Part shown: piece after piece, positions 8,459-17,700 of the stretch
Numbering within the stretch: the first letter of the stretch is position 1
Layout: the number at the start of each line of letters is the position of its first letter
NCBI GenBank assembly: GCA_963843645.1
Contig: CAWJLE010000003.1
Coordinates: 1,054,001 to 1,118,000, forward strand
Source of the DNA: CAWJLE01 sp963843645
Lineage (GTDB): Bacteria; Chloroflexota; Anaerolineae; DAOTYC01
Direction of reading: 5' to 3'
Length of the DNA stretch: 64,000 nt
Position numbers and translations under genes: made by a program
The notes under the pieces: generated by a model
What the model saw: only the letters and a program-made list of their open reading frames with translations
What the model was told of the DNA's origin: nothing
Databases searched by the model: none

Positions 8459-10820
8459 GTGGTTGAATGACGTGTGGGCAAAGAGTCCTGACAAGGGTGC
8501 AGGCGGAAAGCCCGAAACGCTGGCCGAGCATACCTGGCGTACGCTTCAACAACTGTCGGCCTTCGTCCGTCTGCGCCCCTTTCTGCCTGAGTCCATCGGT
8601 GTTCCCCGGCTGTGGCACGTCTTGTTCTGGGCTGCATTCCTGCACGATTTTGGGAAGGCAGCCTCAGGATTTCAGTCCGTCCTCCATGGGCAGAGCAAGT
8701 GGCCCCATCGGCACGAGGTCCTGTCGCTTGCCTTTGTTAACTGGATTGCCGCCGGTTTCACATCGGCCGAGTTGCCTTGGGTAGTTGCCGCTATCGTCTC
8801 GCATCACAAAGACGCGGCTGAAATCGACGTCCTATACCCCACAACTGAAGACGATGACCTCGACCAAATTACGGAGTGCATGACGGGGTTCAGAGAGCAG
8901 GATGTCAAGGGTTTGTGGCGCTGGCTGTCAGAGCTCTCGCCGTCGTGGATCACTGAACTGGGGTTGGCCGATTGTGGCGTCGCGTCGCCGCCTTTCGATT
9001 CTGTTGTCGATCCCATAGGCATCGTCAAAAAGCAAGGCGCTCAGTCGATTTTCAACTCACTCCGAACGTACCGTCGCGCCGTGCGCTCGATGAATGACGG
9101 CGCGATTTCAGTTTTCGACATCATTGGAATCGCCGTCCGTGGTCACATTCTAACAGCGGATCACAGCGCTTCCGCTCATGCTGACTCACCGCCCAAGGCG
9201 GAGTTCACTCTCGAGGTGATTCTAGGTCCCAAAGCACTTAAGTCAGAGGACCTTTATGCGCATCAGCGTCGGGCATCTACCACGGATGGTTCGATACTCC
9301 TTGTCGCGCCGACCGGCAGCGGCAAAACGGAAGCTGCTTTGCTCTGGGCTGCGAGACAAGCAGGGGAAAAGAAGCATCTGCCCAGGCTGTTTTACACCCT
9401 GCCCTATCAAGCGAGCATGAACGCCATGTATCAACGGCTCGACAGCGTATTCCCCGGGCAGGTGACCCTGCAGCACGGACGGGCTTTACTGGCCACGTAC
9501 CGCATGTTGATGGAGCGATCGGATTACACCCCCGAACACGCAGCACAACAGGCACGTTGGGCGCGGAACCTGGCACGGCTAAATCATCCGCCGGTTCGAG
9601 TCCTCAGCCCATACCAGATTCTGAAGGGCATGTATCGGCTCAAAGGCTATGAGGCCTTGCTAACTGACTATCACGGTGCAGCGTTTGTATTCGACGAGAT
9701 TCACGCTTACGATGTCACCCGTCTGGCGATGATTCTCAAGACCGTCCAATACCTGTCTCAGAACTACGGCGCACGGTTCATCGTCATGTCTGCCACCTTC
9801 CCTTCTTTGATCAAAACCAGGCTGCGTGAAGCGCTTGGCGAGCCTGCCGAGATCACTGCCAACGCCGACCTCTTCCGCTCGTTTCAGCGGCACCAGTTAA
9901 ATCTGCTGGAGGGCGAGATTCTGTCAGATGCGGCGCTCGAGCAGATTGAGGCCGATGCGCGGGCCGGCAAGTCTGTTCTGGTCGTCTGCAACGTTGTGGC
10001 GCGGGCGCAGACAGTCTATGAAGAACTTAAGTCGCGGCTGCAAGATTGCTCGGCCCGAGTGGCCTTACTGCACGGGCGCTTCAACCTTCGTGACCGACTG
10101 ACGAAAGAGCAGTTAGTCGCACGCTCAGCCGGCTCTAACAGCAAAGAGCGAGAACCCGTCGTTTTGGTGGCGACTCAAGTAGTCGAAGTCAGCCTGGATG
10201 TAGACTTCGACACCATTCACTCCGATCCGGCTCCTCTAGAAGCGTTAATACAGCGTTTCGGGCGCGTCAATCGTCGGCGCAAGCAGCTTGGCCTGGCAAC
10301 GGTCAACGTATATCGCGAACCCGTCGACGGCCAACACGTCTACGACCCGGTGCTGGTGAATCGCACCATTGAAATTCTCGCCCGCGAAAACCAAAAGGCC
10401 ATTGATGAGAACTGCATCGGTGCGTGGCTGGACGAAATTTACTCCGGCCAGGTCGCCGAGAAGTGGACGGAACAATATGACCACGCCGCCAGAGAATTTG
10501 AGGACACGTGTATTCGGACTCTGCATCCTTTTCACTCCGACGAAACTCTGGAAGACTTGTTCTACCGTGCGTTTGACGGAGTGGAGGTTCTCCCTTGGTC
10601 ATTGGTTGACGAGTATCAACGCCTGAAAGAAGATGAGCCCATCAGGGCCAATGAACTGCTGGTGTCAATCAGTTGGGGGCGCTATCACGCATTGGCAAAC
10701 GAGGGCTTGCTGCTGCCGCGTGATGTGGAGAATCAGATACCGCCGGTCGCGCAAGCCCCATACAGCGAGGAAGTTGGACTCACATTTGAGATTGTGCCCG
10801 ATGCCGGAGACGACCTGTGA
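8436..10820 (+). CDS. cas3: CRISPR-associated nuclease-helicase Cas3 (HD plus DExH)
   Basis: 794 aa. The HD nuclease domain comes first: EHTW near residue 32, LHDFGKA near 70, HRHE near 94 and SHHK near 124 supply the metal ligands. The SF2 helicase follows: Walker A APTGSGKTEAALL near 290, DEIH near 420, MSATFP near 452 and QRFGRVNRR near 606. It degrades target DNA after Cascade recruitment. GTG 8436 is chosen for AGGGGG upstream and the conserved RYPEWL start; it overlaps cas5. The stop overlaps the next gene in a GTGA. Both nuclease and helicase motifs look complete, so the interference arm appears functional. Confidence 0.95.
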   Translation: MTISRYPEWLNDVWAKSPDKGAGGKPETLAEHTWRTLQQLSAFVRLRPFLPESIGVPRLWHVLFWAAFLHDFGKAASGFQSVLHGQSKWPHRHEVLSLAFVNWIAAGFTSAELPWVVAAIVSHHKDAAEIDVLYPTTEDDDLDQITECMTGFREQDVKGLWRWLSELSPSWITELGLADCGVASPPFDSVVDPIGIVKKQGAQSIFNSLRTYRRAVRSMNDGAISVFDIIGIAVRGHILTADHSASAHADSPPKAEFTLEVILGPKALKSEDLYAHQRRASTTDGSILLVAPTGSGKTEAALLWAARQAGEKKHLPRLFYTLPYQASMNAMYQRLDSVFPGQVTLQHGRALLATYRMLMERSDYTPEHAAQQARWARNLARLNHPPVRVLSPYQILKGMYRLKGYEALLTDYHGAAFVFDEIHAYDVTRLAMILKTVQYLSQNYGARFIVMSATFPSLIKTRLREALGEPAEITANADLFRSFQRHQLNLLEGEILSDAALEQIEADARAGKSVLVVCNVVARAQTVYEELKSRLQDCSARVALLHGRFNLRDRLTKEQLVARSAGSNSKEREPVVLVATQVVEVSLDVDFDTIHSDPAPLEALIQRFGRVNRRRKQLGLATVNVYREPVDGQHVYDPVLVNRTIEILARENQKAIDENCIGAWLDEIYSGQVAEKWTEQYDHAAREFEDTCIRTLHPFHSDETLEDLFYRAFDGVEVLPWSLVDEYQRLKEDEPIRANELLVSISWGRYHALANEGLLLPRDVENQIPPVAQAPYSEEVGLTFEIVPDAGDDL

Positions 10821-11392
10821 ACACGCCCTGTCTCGTCGAGGCGCTGGTGGGCGGGCTGGTGGGCTGCGACGACGCGGCCGAGGCCTACCCGCAACTGGAG
10901 GTGCTGCGCCAGCGGTCCGGCCTGGGTACCACCCACAGTGACGTGCCGCTCCAATGGCTGCTTCTCTCGGTGGACCTGCCGCTGGCCCGCGGCCTGCTGC
11001 GTCACACCGCTCAGGCGCTGCTCCAACTGCTGGATGCGGCCGACGCCGCCTGGGCCACCGACGCCATCGACGAGGCCGGGAAATTTCGCGCCATACTGAA
11101 CGCGCCCGCGTGGGTGCTGCAACCCGCCGGGCTCAACGACCGCGACGAGGACGTGGCCCTGGTGCTGGAGCGGGACGCGGACTTCGGCGGCGACTGGTAC
11201 GCGCTGCTGGAGGCGTTGCACCGCGCCGGCTCCGCTGAGTGGCAGTGGGCCATTCGTCGCTGCCGCGCCATGATGCGCTTCGAGGCCAGCACCGGCATGG
11301 ATATCGCCGACGTGCTCGGCCTGCGGGGTGAGAGCGAGGATCCACGGACCGTCACTGTCGAGCCCGCGGAACTGTCGCCTCGATCTCAATGA
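10817..11392 (+). CDS. Unrecognised protein encoded inside the cas operon
   Basis: 191 aa; I do not recognise the family. It is acidic, leucine- and alanine-rich and probably helical, with no membrane segment, signal peptide or obvious catalytic motif. Notable stretches are LQWLLLSVDLPLARGLLRH, FGGDWYALLEALHRAG and WQWAIRRCRAMMRFEA. The GTG start overlaps the cas3 stop (GTGA), and cas6 begins 46 bases after its stop, so it is surely co-transcribed with the cas genes. Codon use is GC-rich like cas6-cas1-cas2-cas4 and unlike cas3 before it. It could be an accessory Cascade-binding protein, an extra small subunit, or a passenger; none of these is demonstrated. Confidence 0.75.
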   Translation: MNTPCLVEALVGGLVGCDDAAEAYPQLEVLRQRSGLGTTHSDVPLQWLLLSVDLPLARGLLRHTAQALLQLLDAADAAWATDAIDEAGKFRAILNAPAWVLQPAGLNDRDEDVALVLERDADFGGDWYALLEALHRAGSAEWQWAIRRCRAMMRFEASTGMDIADVLGLRGESEDPRTVTVEPAELSPRSQ

Positions 11393-11393
11393 T

Positions 11394-11435
11394 GGCCTGA
11401 ACGCGAGGCCGAGGATACTGCTGAGGATACTAAAG
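11394..11435 (+). promoter_or_regulatory. CRISPR-repeat-like sequence in the cas6 leader
   Basis: A small hairpin GGCC-(9)-GGCC (11394-11410) is followed by GAGGATACTG (11411-11420) and TGAGGATACTAAAG (11422-11435). The last matches the repeat end TGAGGATACTGAAAG with one base missing. GAGGA also serves as ribosome site for cas6 (ATG 11439). The repeat's own upstream stem half (ATCC) is absent. Confidence 0.4.
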
Positions 11436-11438
11436 AGA

Positions 11439-12461
11439 ATGGACCATTTCACCGCCCACCGCCTGCAATTCGACGTGGAAGTGCGCGCGCCGCTCGAGCT
11501 GAACGCCCACCAGGGCAGCGCCCTCCGTGGCGCGCTGTTCCACGCCCTGCGCCGCCGGTTCTGCACCAATTCGACGGCCGAGGAGTGCCGCTTCTGCCCC
11601 CTTAACCTGGCCTGCCCAGTCTGTACCCTGGTCAGTACTCTGCGCCCGGAGAGCGACCGCGGGGCGGACGTCCCCCGGCCATACACGGTGCAGCCACCGT
11701 TGGCCGCCGCGCAAAATGGCGAGGACGTGGTGCGCTACGAGGCCGGTCAGACTTTTTCGTTCGGCCTGACCTTATTCGCCCAGGCCCTGCAGCTCTTCCC
11801 GTACGTCATCATGGCCATCCACGGCGTCGATGGGTCGTTCCCCGGCGGACTGGGCCGCAAAGTGGCCGACAACGGCTGGCAGCGGGGCAGCTTCGCGGTG
11901 CGCTGCGTTACTGCGCTCAACCCACTGACCGGCGAGCATCACGAGGTACTGAATGGGCAGAGCCAGGGCCGGCGGCAGGTGAACGTGCCCGACGCGCCCA
12001 TCACCCACGCCCAGGTCCTGGCTGTGGCAGGAGCGACATCGAGTCCCCGCCATGTGACGCTGGACTTCCTGACGCCGACCCGCCTCATCCAGCGTGAGCG
12101 GCTCGTCCAGCCGGCGGACCTGACCTTCCGCGTCGTCCTCCAGCGGTTGCTCGACCGGCTGGAGCACCTGAGCCGCGACTTCTCGGACACGCCGCTCCAG
12201 GTCGACTTCCCTGCACTGCTCCAGGCCGCCGACCGCGTGCGGCCGGCAGCCAACGACACGCGGTGGGTGGAGCTGTCCAGCTACTCGACGCGGCAGAGGC
12301 GCGCGACGCCCATCGGTGGGTTGGTTGGGACGGCGACGTTCGAAGCGGACACCTCCGCCGAGCTCGCCCCGTTCCTGCCCTGGCTGATCTGGGGCCAATT
12401 CGTGCACGTCGGCAAAGACGCTGTGAAGGGAAACGGGTGGTACCGGCTGAGTTGGGAGTGA
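11439..12461 (+). CDS. cas6: CRISPR RNA endoribonuclease Cas6
   Basis: 340 aa. The amino half has the RAMP start AHRLQFDVEVRAPLEL, then GSALRGALFHALRRRFC, and the carboxyl end has the glycine-rich GQFVHVGKDAVKGNGWYRL typical of the Cas6 family used by type I and III loci. A four-cysteine knuckle, CRFC then CPVC with five residues between (about residues 50-60), is common in this subfamily. Cas6 cuts repeats of the precursor to leave an eight-base 5' tag. ATG 11439 fits the family start; upstream in-frame codons lie inside the previous gene. A 137-base gap with a fold-back element separates it from cas1. Confidence 0.88.
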   Translation: MDHFTAHRLQFDVEVRAPLELNAHQGSALRGALFHALRRRFCTNSTAEECRFCPLNLACPVCTLVSTLRPESDRGADVPRPYTVQPPLAAAQNGEDVVRYEAGQTFSFGLTLFAQALQLFPYVIMAIHGVDGSFPGGLGRKVADNGWQRGSFAVRCVTALNPLTGEHHEVLNGQSQGRRQVNVPDAPITHAQVLAVAGATSSPRHVTLDFLTPTRLIQRERLVQPADLTFRVVLQRLLDRLEHLSRDFSDTPLQVDFPALLQAADRVRPAANDTRWVELSSYSTRQRRATPIGGLVGTATFEADTSAELAPFLPWLIWGQFVHVGKDAVKGNGWYRLSWE

Positions 12462-12499
12462 TGCGTGGTGCTCATTCGGCACTCCGTATTTCGAAATCC

Positions 12500-12571
12500 G
12501 TGATACGTAATGCATAACAACGTAAGCACGGCCACGATGTTGCCCATTACGCGCCTAGCATCACGTATTAC
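12500..12571. repeat. Fold-back element between cas6 and cas1
   Basis: Arms GTGATACGTAATGC (12500-12513) and GCATCACGTATTAC (12558-12571) are inverted repeats matching at 12 of 14 positions, with a nested CGTAA/TTACG pair. This could be a short palindromic intergenic repeat or a transcript-processing hairpin between two halves of the cas operon. No other copy was noticed in this window. Confidence 0.4.
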
Positions 12572-12598
12572 GCAGCCTTTCTCGATTGGAGGCAGGTC

Positions 12599-13624
12599 AT
12601 GGCTATCATCGAAGAGCTGGTTCTGAACGATTTCGGACTGTACCTCGGCAAGCACTCCGAGCGCCTGCAGGTATTCAAGGAAAAACAGAGGCTGCAGGAC
12701 GTGCCGCTCCTGCACCTGAAGCAGGTGGTCATCATCGGGCAGGGCATCAGCCTATCGGCCGACGCGGTGCGTGTTTGCTGCGAGCGCGGCATCCCGATCC
12801 ATTTCATCAGCCCCGCGGGTGAGCCGTACGCCGGGCTGTATTCGGCCGGCCTCACCGGCACAGTGCTGACCCGACGCGAGCAGATGGCGGCGTATCTGGA
12901 CGGACGCGGCGTGGCCCTGGCGCGGCAGTTCGCCGTCGGCAAGATCGCCAACCAGGCTGCGCTGCTGAGATACGTGGCGAAATACCGCAAGGAAACCGAT
13001 CCCGAGCTGTTCCAGGAATTGCGCTGGGTGGCCGGCGAGATGCTGGATCACCTGGAGGAGCTGGAGAAGATCGACGGCGCGCGGATCGACGACGTACGCG
13101 AATTGTTCCTCTCAGCGGAAGGGCGAGCCGCCCACCGATACTGGAGCGCGTTGAAGCGCGTGCTGCCCACGGAGTACGGCTGGCCGGGCCGGGAGCACCG
13201 TGGCAGCCGGGACGCGATCAACGCGGCCTTGAACTATGGCTACGGGATCCTGTACAGCCAGGTGGAACGCGCACTGATTCTGGCCGGCCTGGACCCGTAC
13301 GGCGGTTTCGTGCACGTGGACCGCCCCGGCAAGCCGAGCCTGGCGCTGGACCTCATCGAGGAGTTTCGCGCTCCGGTGGTCGATCGAACAGTGGTCGGCC
13401 TGGCGAATCGCCACGTGGCGCTGGAGCAGGACAAACAGGGACTGCTCACGGACGCCACGCGGCGTTTTCTGGCCGAGCGCGTGCTGGAGCACCTGTCCAC
13501 GCCCGAGAAATACGAGGGCAAGCGCTACCCGCTGTCGGTGATCGTCCAGCGCCAGGCGCGCCATCTGGCCACGTTCGTCCGAGGCGACCGCGCGGAGTAC
13601 GTGCCGTTTGAAGTAAAGTGGTGA
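12599..13624 (+). CDS. cas1: CRISPR spacer integrase Cas1
   Basis: 341 aa, the usual length for Cas1 of type I-B. The catalytic C-terminal domain shows SRDAINAALNYGYGILYSQVE, the GFVHVDRPGKPSLALDLIEE segment with the metal-binding His and Asp, and a preceding Glu-rich helix. With Cas2 it inserts new spacers at the leader end. GGAGGCAGGTC directly precedes the ATG. The gene follows cas6 and precedes cas2 by 48 bases. Confidence 0.95.
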   Translation: MAIIEELVLNDFGLYLGKHSERLQVFKEKQRLQDVPLLHLKQVVIIGQGISLSADAVRVCCERGIPIHFISPAGEPYAGLYSAGLTGTVLTRREQMAAYLDGRGVALARQFAVGKIANQAALLRYVAKYRKETDPELFQELRWVAGEMLDHLEELEKIDGARIDDVRELFLSAEGRAAHRYWSALKRVLPTEYGWPGREHRGSRDAINAALNYGYGILYSQVERALILAGLDPYGGFVHVDRPGKPSLALDLIEEFRAPVVDRTVVGLANRHVALEQDKQGLLTDATRRFLAERVLEHLSTPEKYEGKRYPLSVIVQRQARHLATFVRGDRAEYVPFEVKW

Positions 13625-13649
13625 CGCTGGAGTAGACCTCGCCACAGTC

Positions 13650-13672
13650 GATCCGACACAAGGATACTGCAG
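13650..13672 (+). promoter_or_regulatory. CRISPR-repeat-like stem directly before cas2
   Basis: The 24 bases 13650-13673 match the last 24 bases of the CRISPR repeat at 19 positions: GATCCGA, then AGGATACTG are identical. The ATCC/GGAT stem and its seven-base loop length are kept while loop bases differ. AAGGA (13660-13664) is also the cas2 ribosome site. Cutting as in the array (after GGAT, 13665) would remove that site from cas2. Confidence 0.45.
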
Positions 13673-13933
13673 GTGCAGACGCTGGTAGTGTATGATATCT
13701 CGCACGACGCGACGCGGGGCAAGGTCGCCGACATTTGCCTGGACTACGGGTTGGACCGCATCCAGTTCAGCGCGTTTCTGGGCGACCTGTCGATCAATCT
13801 GCAGGAGGAGCTGATGCTGAAACTCAAACGGCAGCTCGGGCGGCGGGACGGCAACATCCAGCTATTCCCCATCTGTGAGAAGGACTGGCGGGCGCGCAAG
13901 GTCATCGAGCGCAAGAAGAACGCCGAGGCGTAG
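13673..13933 (+). CDS. cas2: CRISPR adaptation protein Cas2
   Basis: 86 aa. MQTLVVYDISHDATRGKVADIC is the standard Cas2 start, with the conserved Asp at the end of the first strand (YD). The rest, including GNIQLFPICEKDW, fits the ferredoxin-like fold. Cas2 dimerises between two Cas1 dimers during spacer integration. The start is GTG 13673, with AAGGA eight bases upstream inside the repeat-like element. The gene lies 48 bases after cas1 and 27 before cas4. Confidence 0.95.
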   Translation: MQTLVVYDISHDATRGKVADICLDYGLDRIQFSAFLGDLSINLQEELMLKLKRQLGRRDGNIQLFPICEKDWRARKVIERKKNAEA

Positions 13934-13960
13934 GGCATCACGGTCGTATACGGGGGAATC

Positions 13961-14563
13961 ATGGAACACGATACTCTCTTTCGGGTCACGGACGTCAAGC
14001 AGTTTGCCTATTGTCCACGAGTGGTATACTACACCTACTGCCTTCCCCTGGTCAGCCGGCCCACCACGTACAAAATGGAAGCCGGTCTGCTCGCGCACAC
14101 CGAGGAAGAGGAACGCGAAGCAAGGCGCGGACTGCGGGTCTATGGCCTGGACTCGGAGCCTGAGGAGCGCTGCTATGACGTTGCGGTCTCGTCCGCGCGC
14201 TTGAACGTGTCCGGGCGAATCGACCTGGCCATCCGTTACGGCCGCGCCGGGCAGGAAGAGGCCATCCCGGTCGAATACAAAAATTCCACCCGTCGGCTGG
14301 GGGAACATTTCAAGCTACAACTGACAGCGTACGGATTGTTGCTCGAGGAAGCGTGGAACGTCCCTGCGCGGCGTGGGTTCCTGTACTCCATTCCCCTGCG
14401 GCGAGCCGAAGAAGTCGAACTCACCCGTGATCTGCGGCGCAAGGTCGAGCGAATCACCCGCGCCATGACGCAGATGGTCGAGCGCGAGACCATGCTCGAG
14501 CCGACGACCCATCGGGCGGCCTGTTTGAACTGCGAGTTTCGGCGGTTCTGCAACGACGTGTGA
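13961..14563 (+). CDS. cas4: CRISPR-associated exonuclease Cas4
   Basis: 200 aa. QFAYCPRVVYY gives the first Fe-S cysteine, GRIDLAI and PVEYKNS give the RecB-type D...ExK nuclease residues, and ACLNCEFRRFC supplies the last three cysteines of the iron-sulfur cluster. Cas4 trims pre-spacers and selects PAM-proximal ends for Cas1-Cas2. It lies last in the operon (cas1-cas2-cas4), directly before the leader; in many type I-B loci cas4 comes before cas1. ATG follows GGGGGAATC. Confidence 0.93.
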   Translation: MEHDTLFRVTDVKQFAYCPRVVYYTYCLPLVSRPTTYKMEAGLLAHTEEEEREARRGLRVYGLDSEPEERCYDVAVSSARLNVSGRIDLAIRYGRAGQEEAIPVEYKNSTRRLGEHFKLQLTAYGLLLEEAWNVPARRGFLYSIPLRRAEEVELTRDLRRKVERITRAMTQMVERETMLEPTTHRAACLNCEFRRFCNDV

Positions 14564-14736
14564 GGCATACCGCAACTCTCCCCAGTTCCCGCGCAGAATC
14601 ACATTTGCGAGTGTAAGGCCCGTCAGCGGCCGGAAAGGAGTCAACACCGTGAAGGACCCGCGCGCAGGATGCGTCTACAGCGGCGCACCAGAAGTCCCAG
14701 CCCTAAATGTCGCCTCTCCCCGCGCCGGCTAACTGG
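14564..14736 (+). promoter_or_regulatory. CRISPR leader
   Basis: 173 bases between cas4 and the first repeat, without a credible gene. It is placed upstream because repeats end in ACTGAAAG, the expected crRNA 5' tag when transcribed on the + strand. The region is GC-rich rather than AT-rich, and no clear promoter box is visible, so array transcription could start here or in the cas operon. Confidence 0.6.
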
Positions 14737-17700
14737 GTTCCACCGGAGCGATCCGATATGAGGATACTGAAAGATCAGCCGCATCGGCGAGCCGTAGGCA
14801 ACGATCTTCGTTCCACCGGAGCGATCCGATATGAGGATACTGAAAGACAATACCTACTACAAGAGTACGTGTAGGGTATATAGTTCCACCGGAGCGATCC
14901 GATATGAGGATACTGAAAGACGACGTGCACCTGCCCGGCCGGGCCGTGCGATCCGGTTCCACCGGAGCGATCCGATATGAGGATACTGAAAGGGCACCAC
15001 CCCCCCGCTCGCGTAACCGCGGATGTCCGTTCCACCGGAGCGATCCGATATGAGGATACTGAAAGCTCGAGGTACTCGCGCGCCGCCGCCGCGTACGCCG
15101 CGGTTCCACCGGAGCGATCCGATATGAGGATACTGAAAGTCAAATTCGCCATCTCACCCTCCCTGCTCCACCAACGTTCCACCGGAGCGATCCGATATGA
15201 GGATACTGAAAGTCAGAATGACAGAAGTCGGAGGCGGACGATGGGATTGTTCCACCGGAGCGATCCGATATGAGGATACTGAAAGATGACCACGCCGCCC
15301 CTGACCACCACCCGCGATGCCGGTTCCACCGGAGCGATCCGATATGAGGATACTGAAAGCTCGATCTCGGGATGTTGGACGGAATTGGCCGCTTGGTTCC
15401 ACCGGAGCGATCCGATATGAGGATACTGAAAGGCTTGTTCGCCTAAAGCCCAATATGCCGCCGGAGAGTTCCACCGGAGCGATCCGATATGAGGATACTG
15501 AAAGCCCTCGTAATGGCACGCAATTTCCTGCACCGTCGCCGTTCCACCGGAGCGATCCGATATGAGGATACTGAAAGACTCACACGATTTCCTCGGTCGG
15601 GCGGGGGTGACGTGTTCCACCGGAGCGATCCGATATGAGGATACTGAAAGAGGGATAGACTCCTACCAGAGACCACCGCCGGTAGTCGTTCCACCGGAGC
15701 GATCCGATATGAGGATACTGAAAGACGGAACGCGAGATCGTGTCCGCGTGCGGTATGGCATGTTCCACCGGAGCGATCCGATATGAGGATACTGAAAGAC
15801 GGAACGCGAGATCGTGTCCGCGTGCGGTATGGCAGTTCCACCGGAGCGATCCGATATGAGGATACTGAAAGTCTTTGCCAAGCTCGGCAGAGAACAGTTT
15901 CAGCGCGGTTCCACCGGAGCGATCCGATATGAGGATACTGAAAGTCGTGATCTTTGACGTTGAGCGTTGCGAATACCGCCTTGTTCCACCGGAGCGATCC
16001 GATATGAGGATACTGAAAGCATGGTGTTTGCATTGCAGGCATACAACAACGCGATCGTTCCACCGGAGCGATCCGATATGAGGATACTGAAAGACAGCCA
16101 TCACGCAGCGTCACGCCGTCCGCCTGGTAAGTTCCACCGGAGCGATCCGATATGAGGATACTGAAAGGCGTCAAAGTCCACTACAGCCACGAGCGCCGGG
16201 GCGTGAGTTCCACCGGAGCGATCCGATATGAGGATACTGAAAGAGTTCTTGATTCTGATAATCCAGGGCCTCATTCTGTGTTCCACCGGAGCGATCCGAT
16301 ATGAGGATACTGAAAGATCGGCGCGATGGCAACCACGGACGCGGCGAAGCTCGGTTCCACCGGAGCGATCCGATATGAGGATACTGAAAGATCACGGTTT
16401 TCCCGTTGAGCTGACGCTTCGGACCGGTTCCACCGGAGCGATCCGATATGAGGATACTGAAAGTTCATGGAGCCGTCGCTCGGACAGAGCCGGGCACAGA
16501 GTTCCACCGGAGCGATCCGATATGAGGATACTGAAAGATCACATAAAACCCGCGCGTTCTGTGCTCAGGCCGCCGTTCCACCGGAGCGATCCGATATGAG
16601 GATACTGAAAGCTCGTGAAGGGCCAGTTGCAGCTACCCGACCTGTCCGTTCCACCGGAGCGATCCGATATGAGGATACTGAAAGATGGACTCGCGCACCG
16701 TGTTCGTGAGCGTCTGGATCGGTTCCACCGGAGCGATCCGATATGAGGATACTGAAAGTTTGGTGTCCCACGAGACGCGGCCGCGATTGAAGCGGGTTCC
16801 ACCGGAGCGATCCGATATGAGGATACTGAAAGAATGTCGGGAACAACGCCAACAGACCGGAGTTGTTCGGTTCCACCGGAGCGATCCGATATGAGGATAC
16901 TGAAAGTAAAATTCGTCTTGCGGCGTGCCGGTATTGTTGGATGTTCCACCGGAGCGATCCGATATGAGGATACTGAAAGTGTATCGCAACAACGCGCCCG
17001 CGACGATCACGCCGACGTTCCACCGGAGCGATCCGATATGAGGATACTGAAAGTGTATCTATGGCTGGCGCTTCTCCGGGCGCCGAAGCCGTTCCACCGG
17101 AGCGATCCGATATGAGGATACTGAAAGCCTTCAATTCTTCGAGTAATTGTCTCTTGTCTTCGAGTTCCACCGGAGCGATCCGATATGAGGATACTGAAAG
17201 AGTCATCATCGGCGTACAAGCCAGTCGCGACGTAGAGTTCCACCGGAGCGATCCGATATGAGGATACTGAAAGATGATCGACGAATCGAGTCGGGCGACG
17301 GGCAGCCGCAGTTCCACCGGAGCGATCCGATATGAGGATACTGAAAGTGGTTGGAGCCCTTCTTGCGATAGGCCTTGCCGTCCGTTCCACCGGAGCGATC
17401 CGATATGAGGATACTGAAAGAAGCATCTCCAGCGAACGACAGCACGAACAGCACCGGTTCCACCGGAGCGATCCGATATGAGGATACTGAAAGACTCGAT
17501 CCAGGTTTCGTTGTCCATCTCGCCGTTTTGTTCCACCGGAGCGATCCGATATGAGGATACTGAAAGCGATACGAGTCCCGACATCATTGCGACGCTGAAA
17601 GGTTCCACCGGAGCGATCCGATATGAGGATACTGAAAGAATGTTGCCCCGGCCGGCAACTCAAGGGGAATACGGCGTTCCACCGGAGCGATCCGATATGA

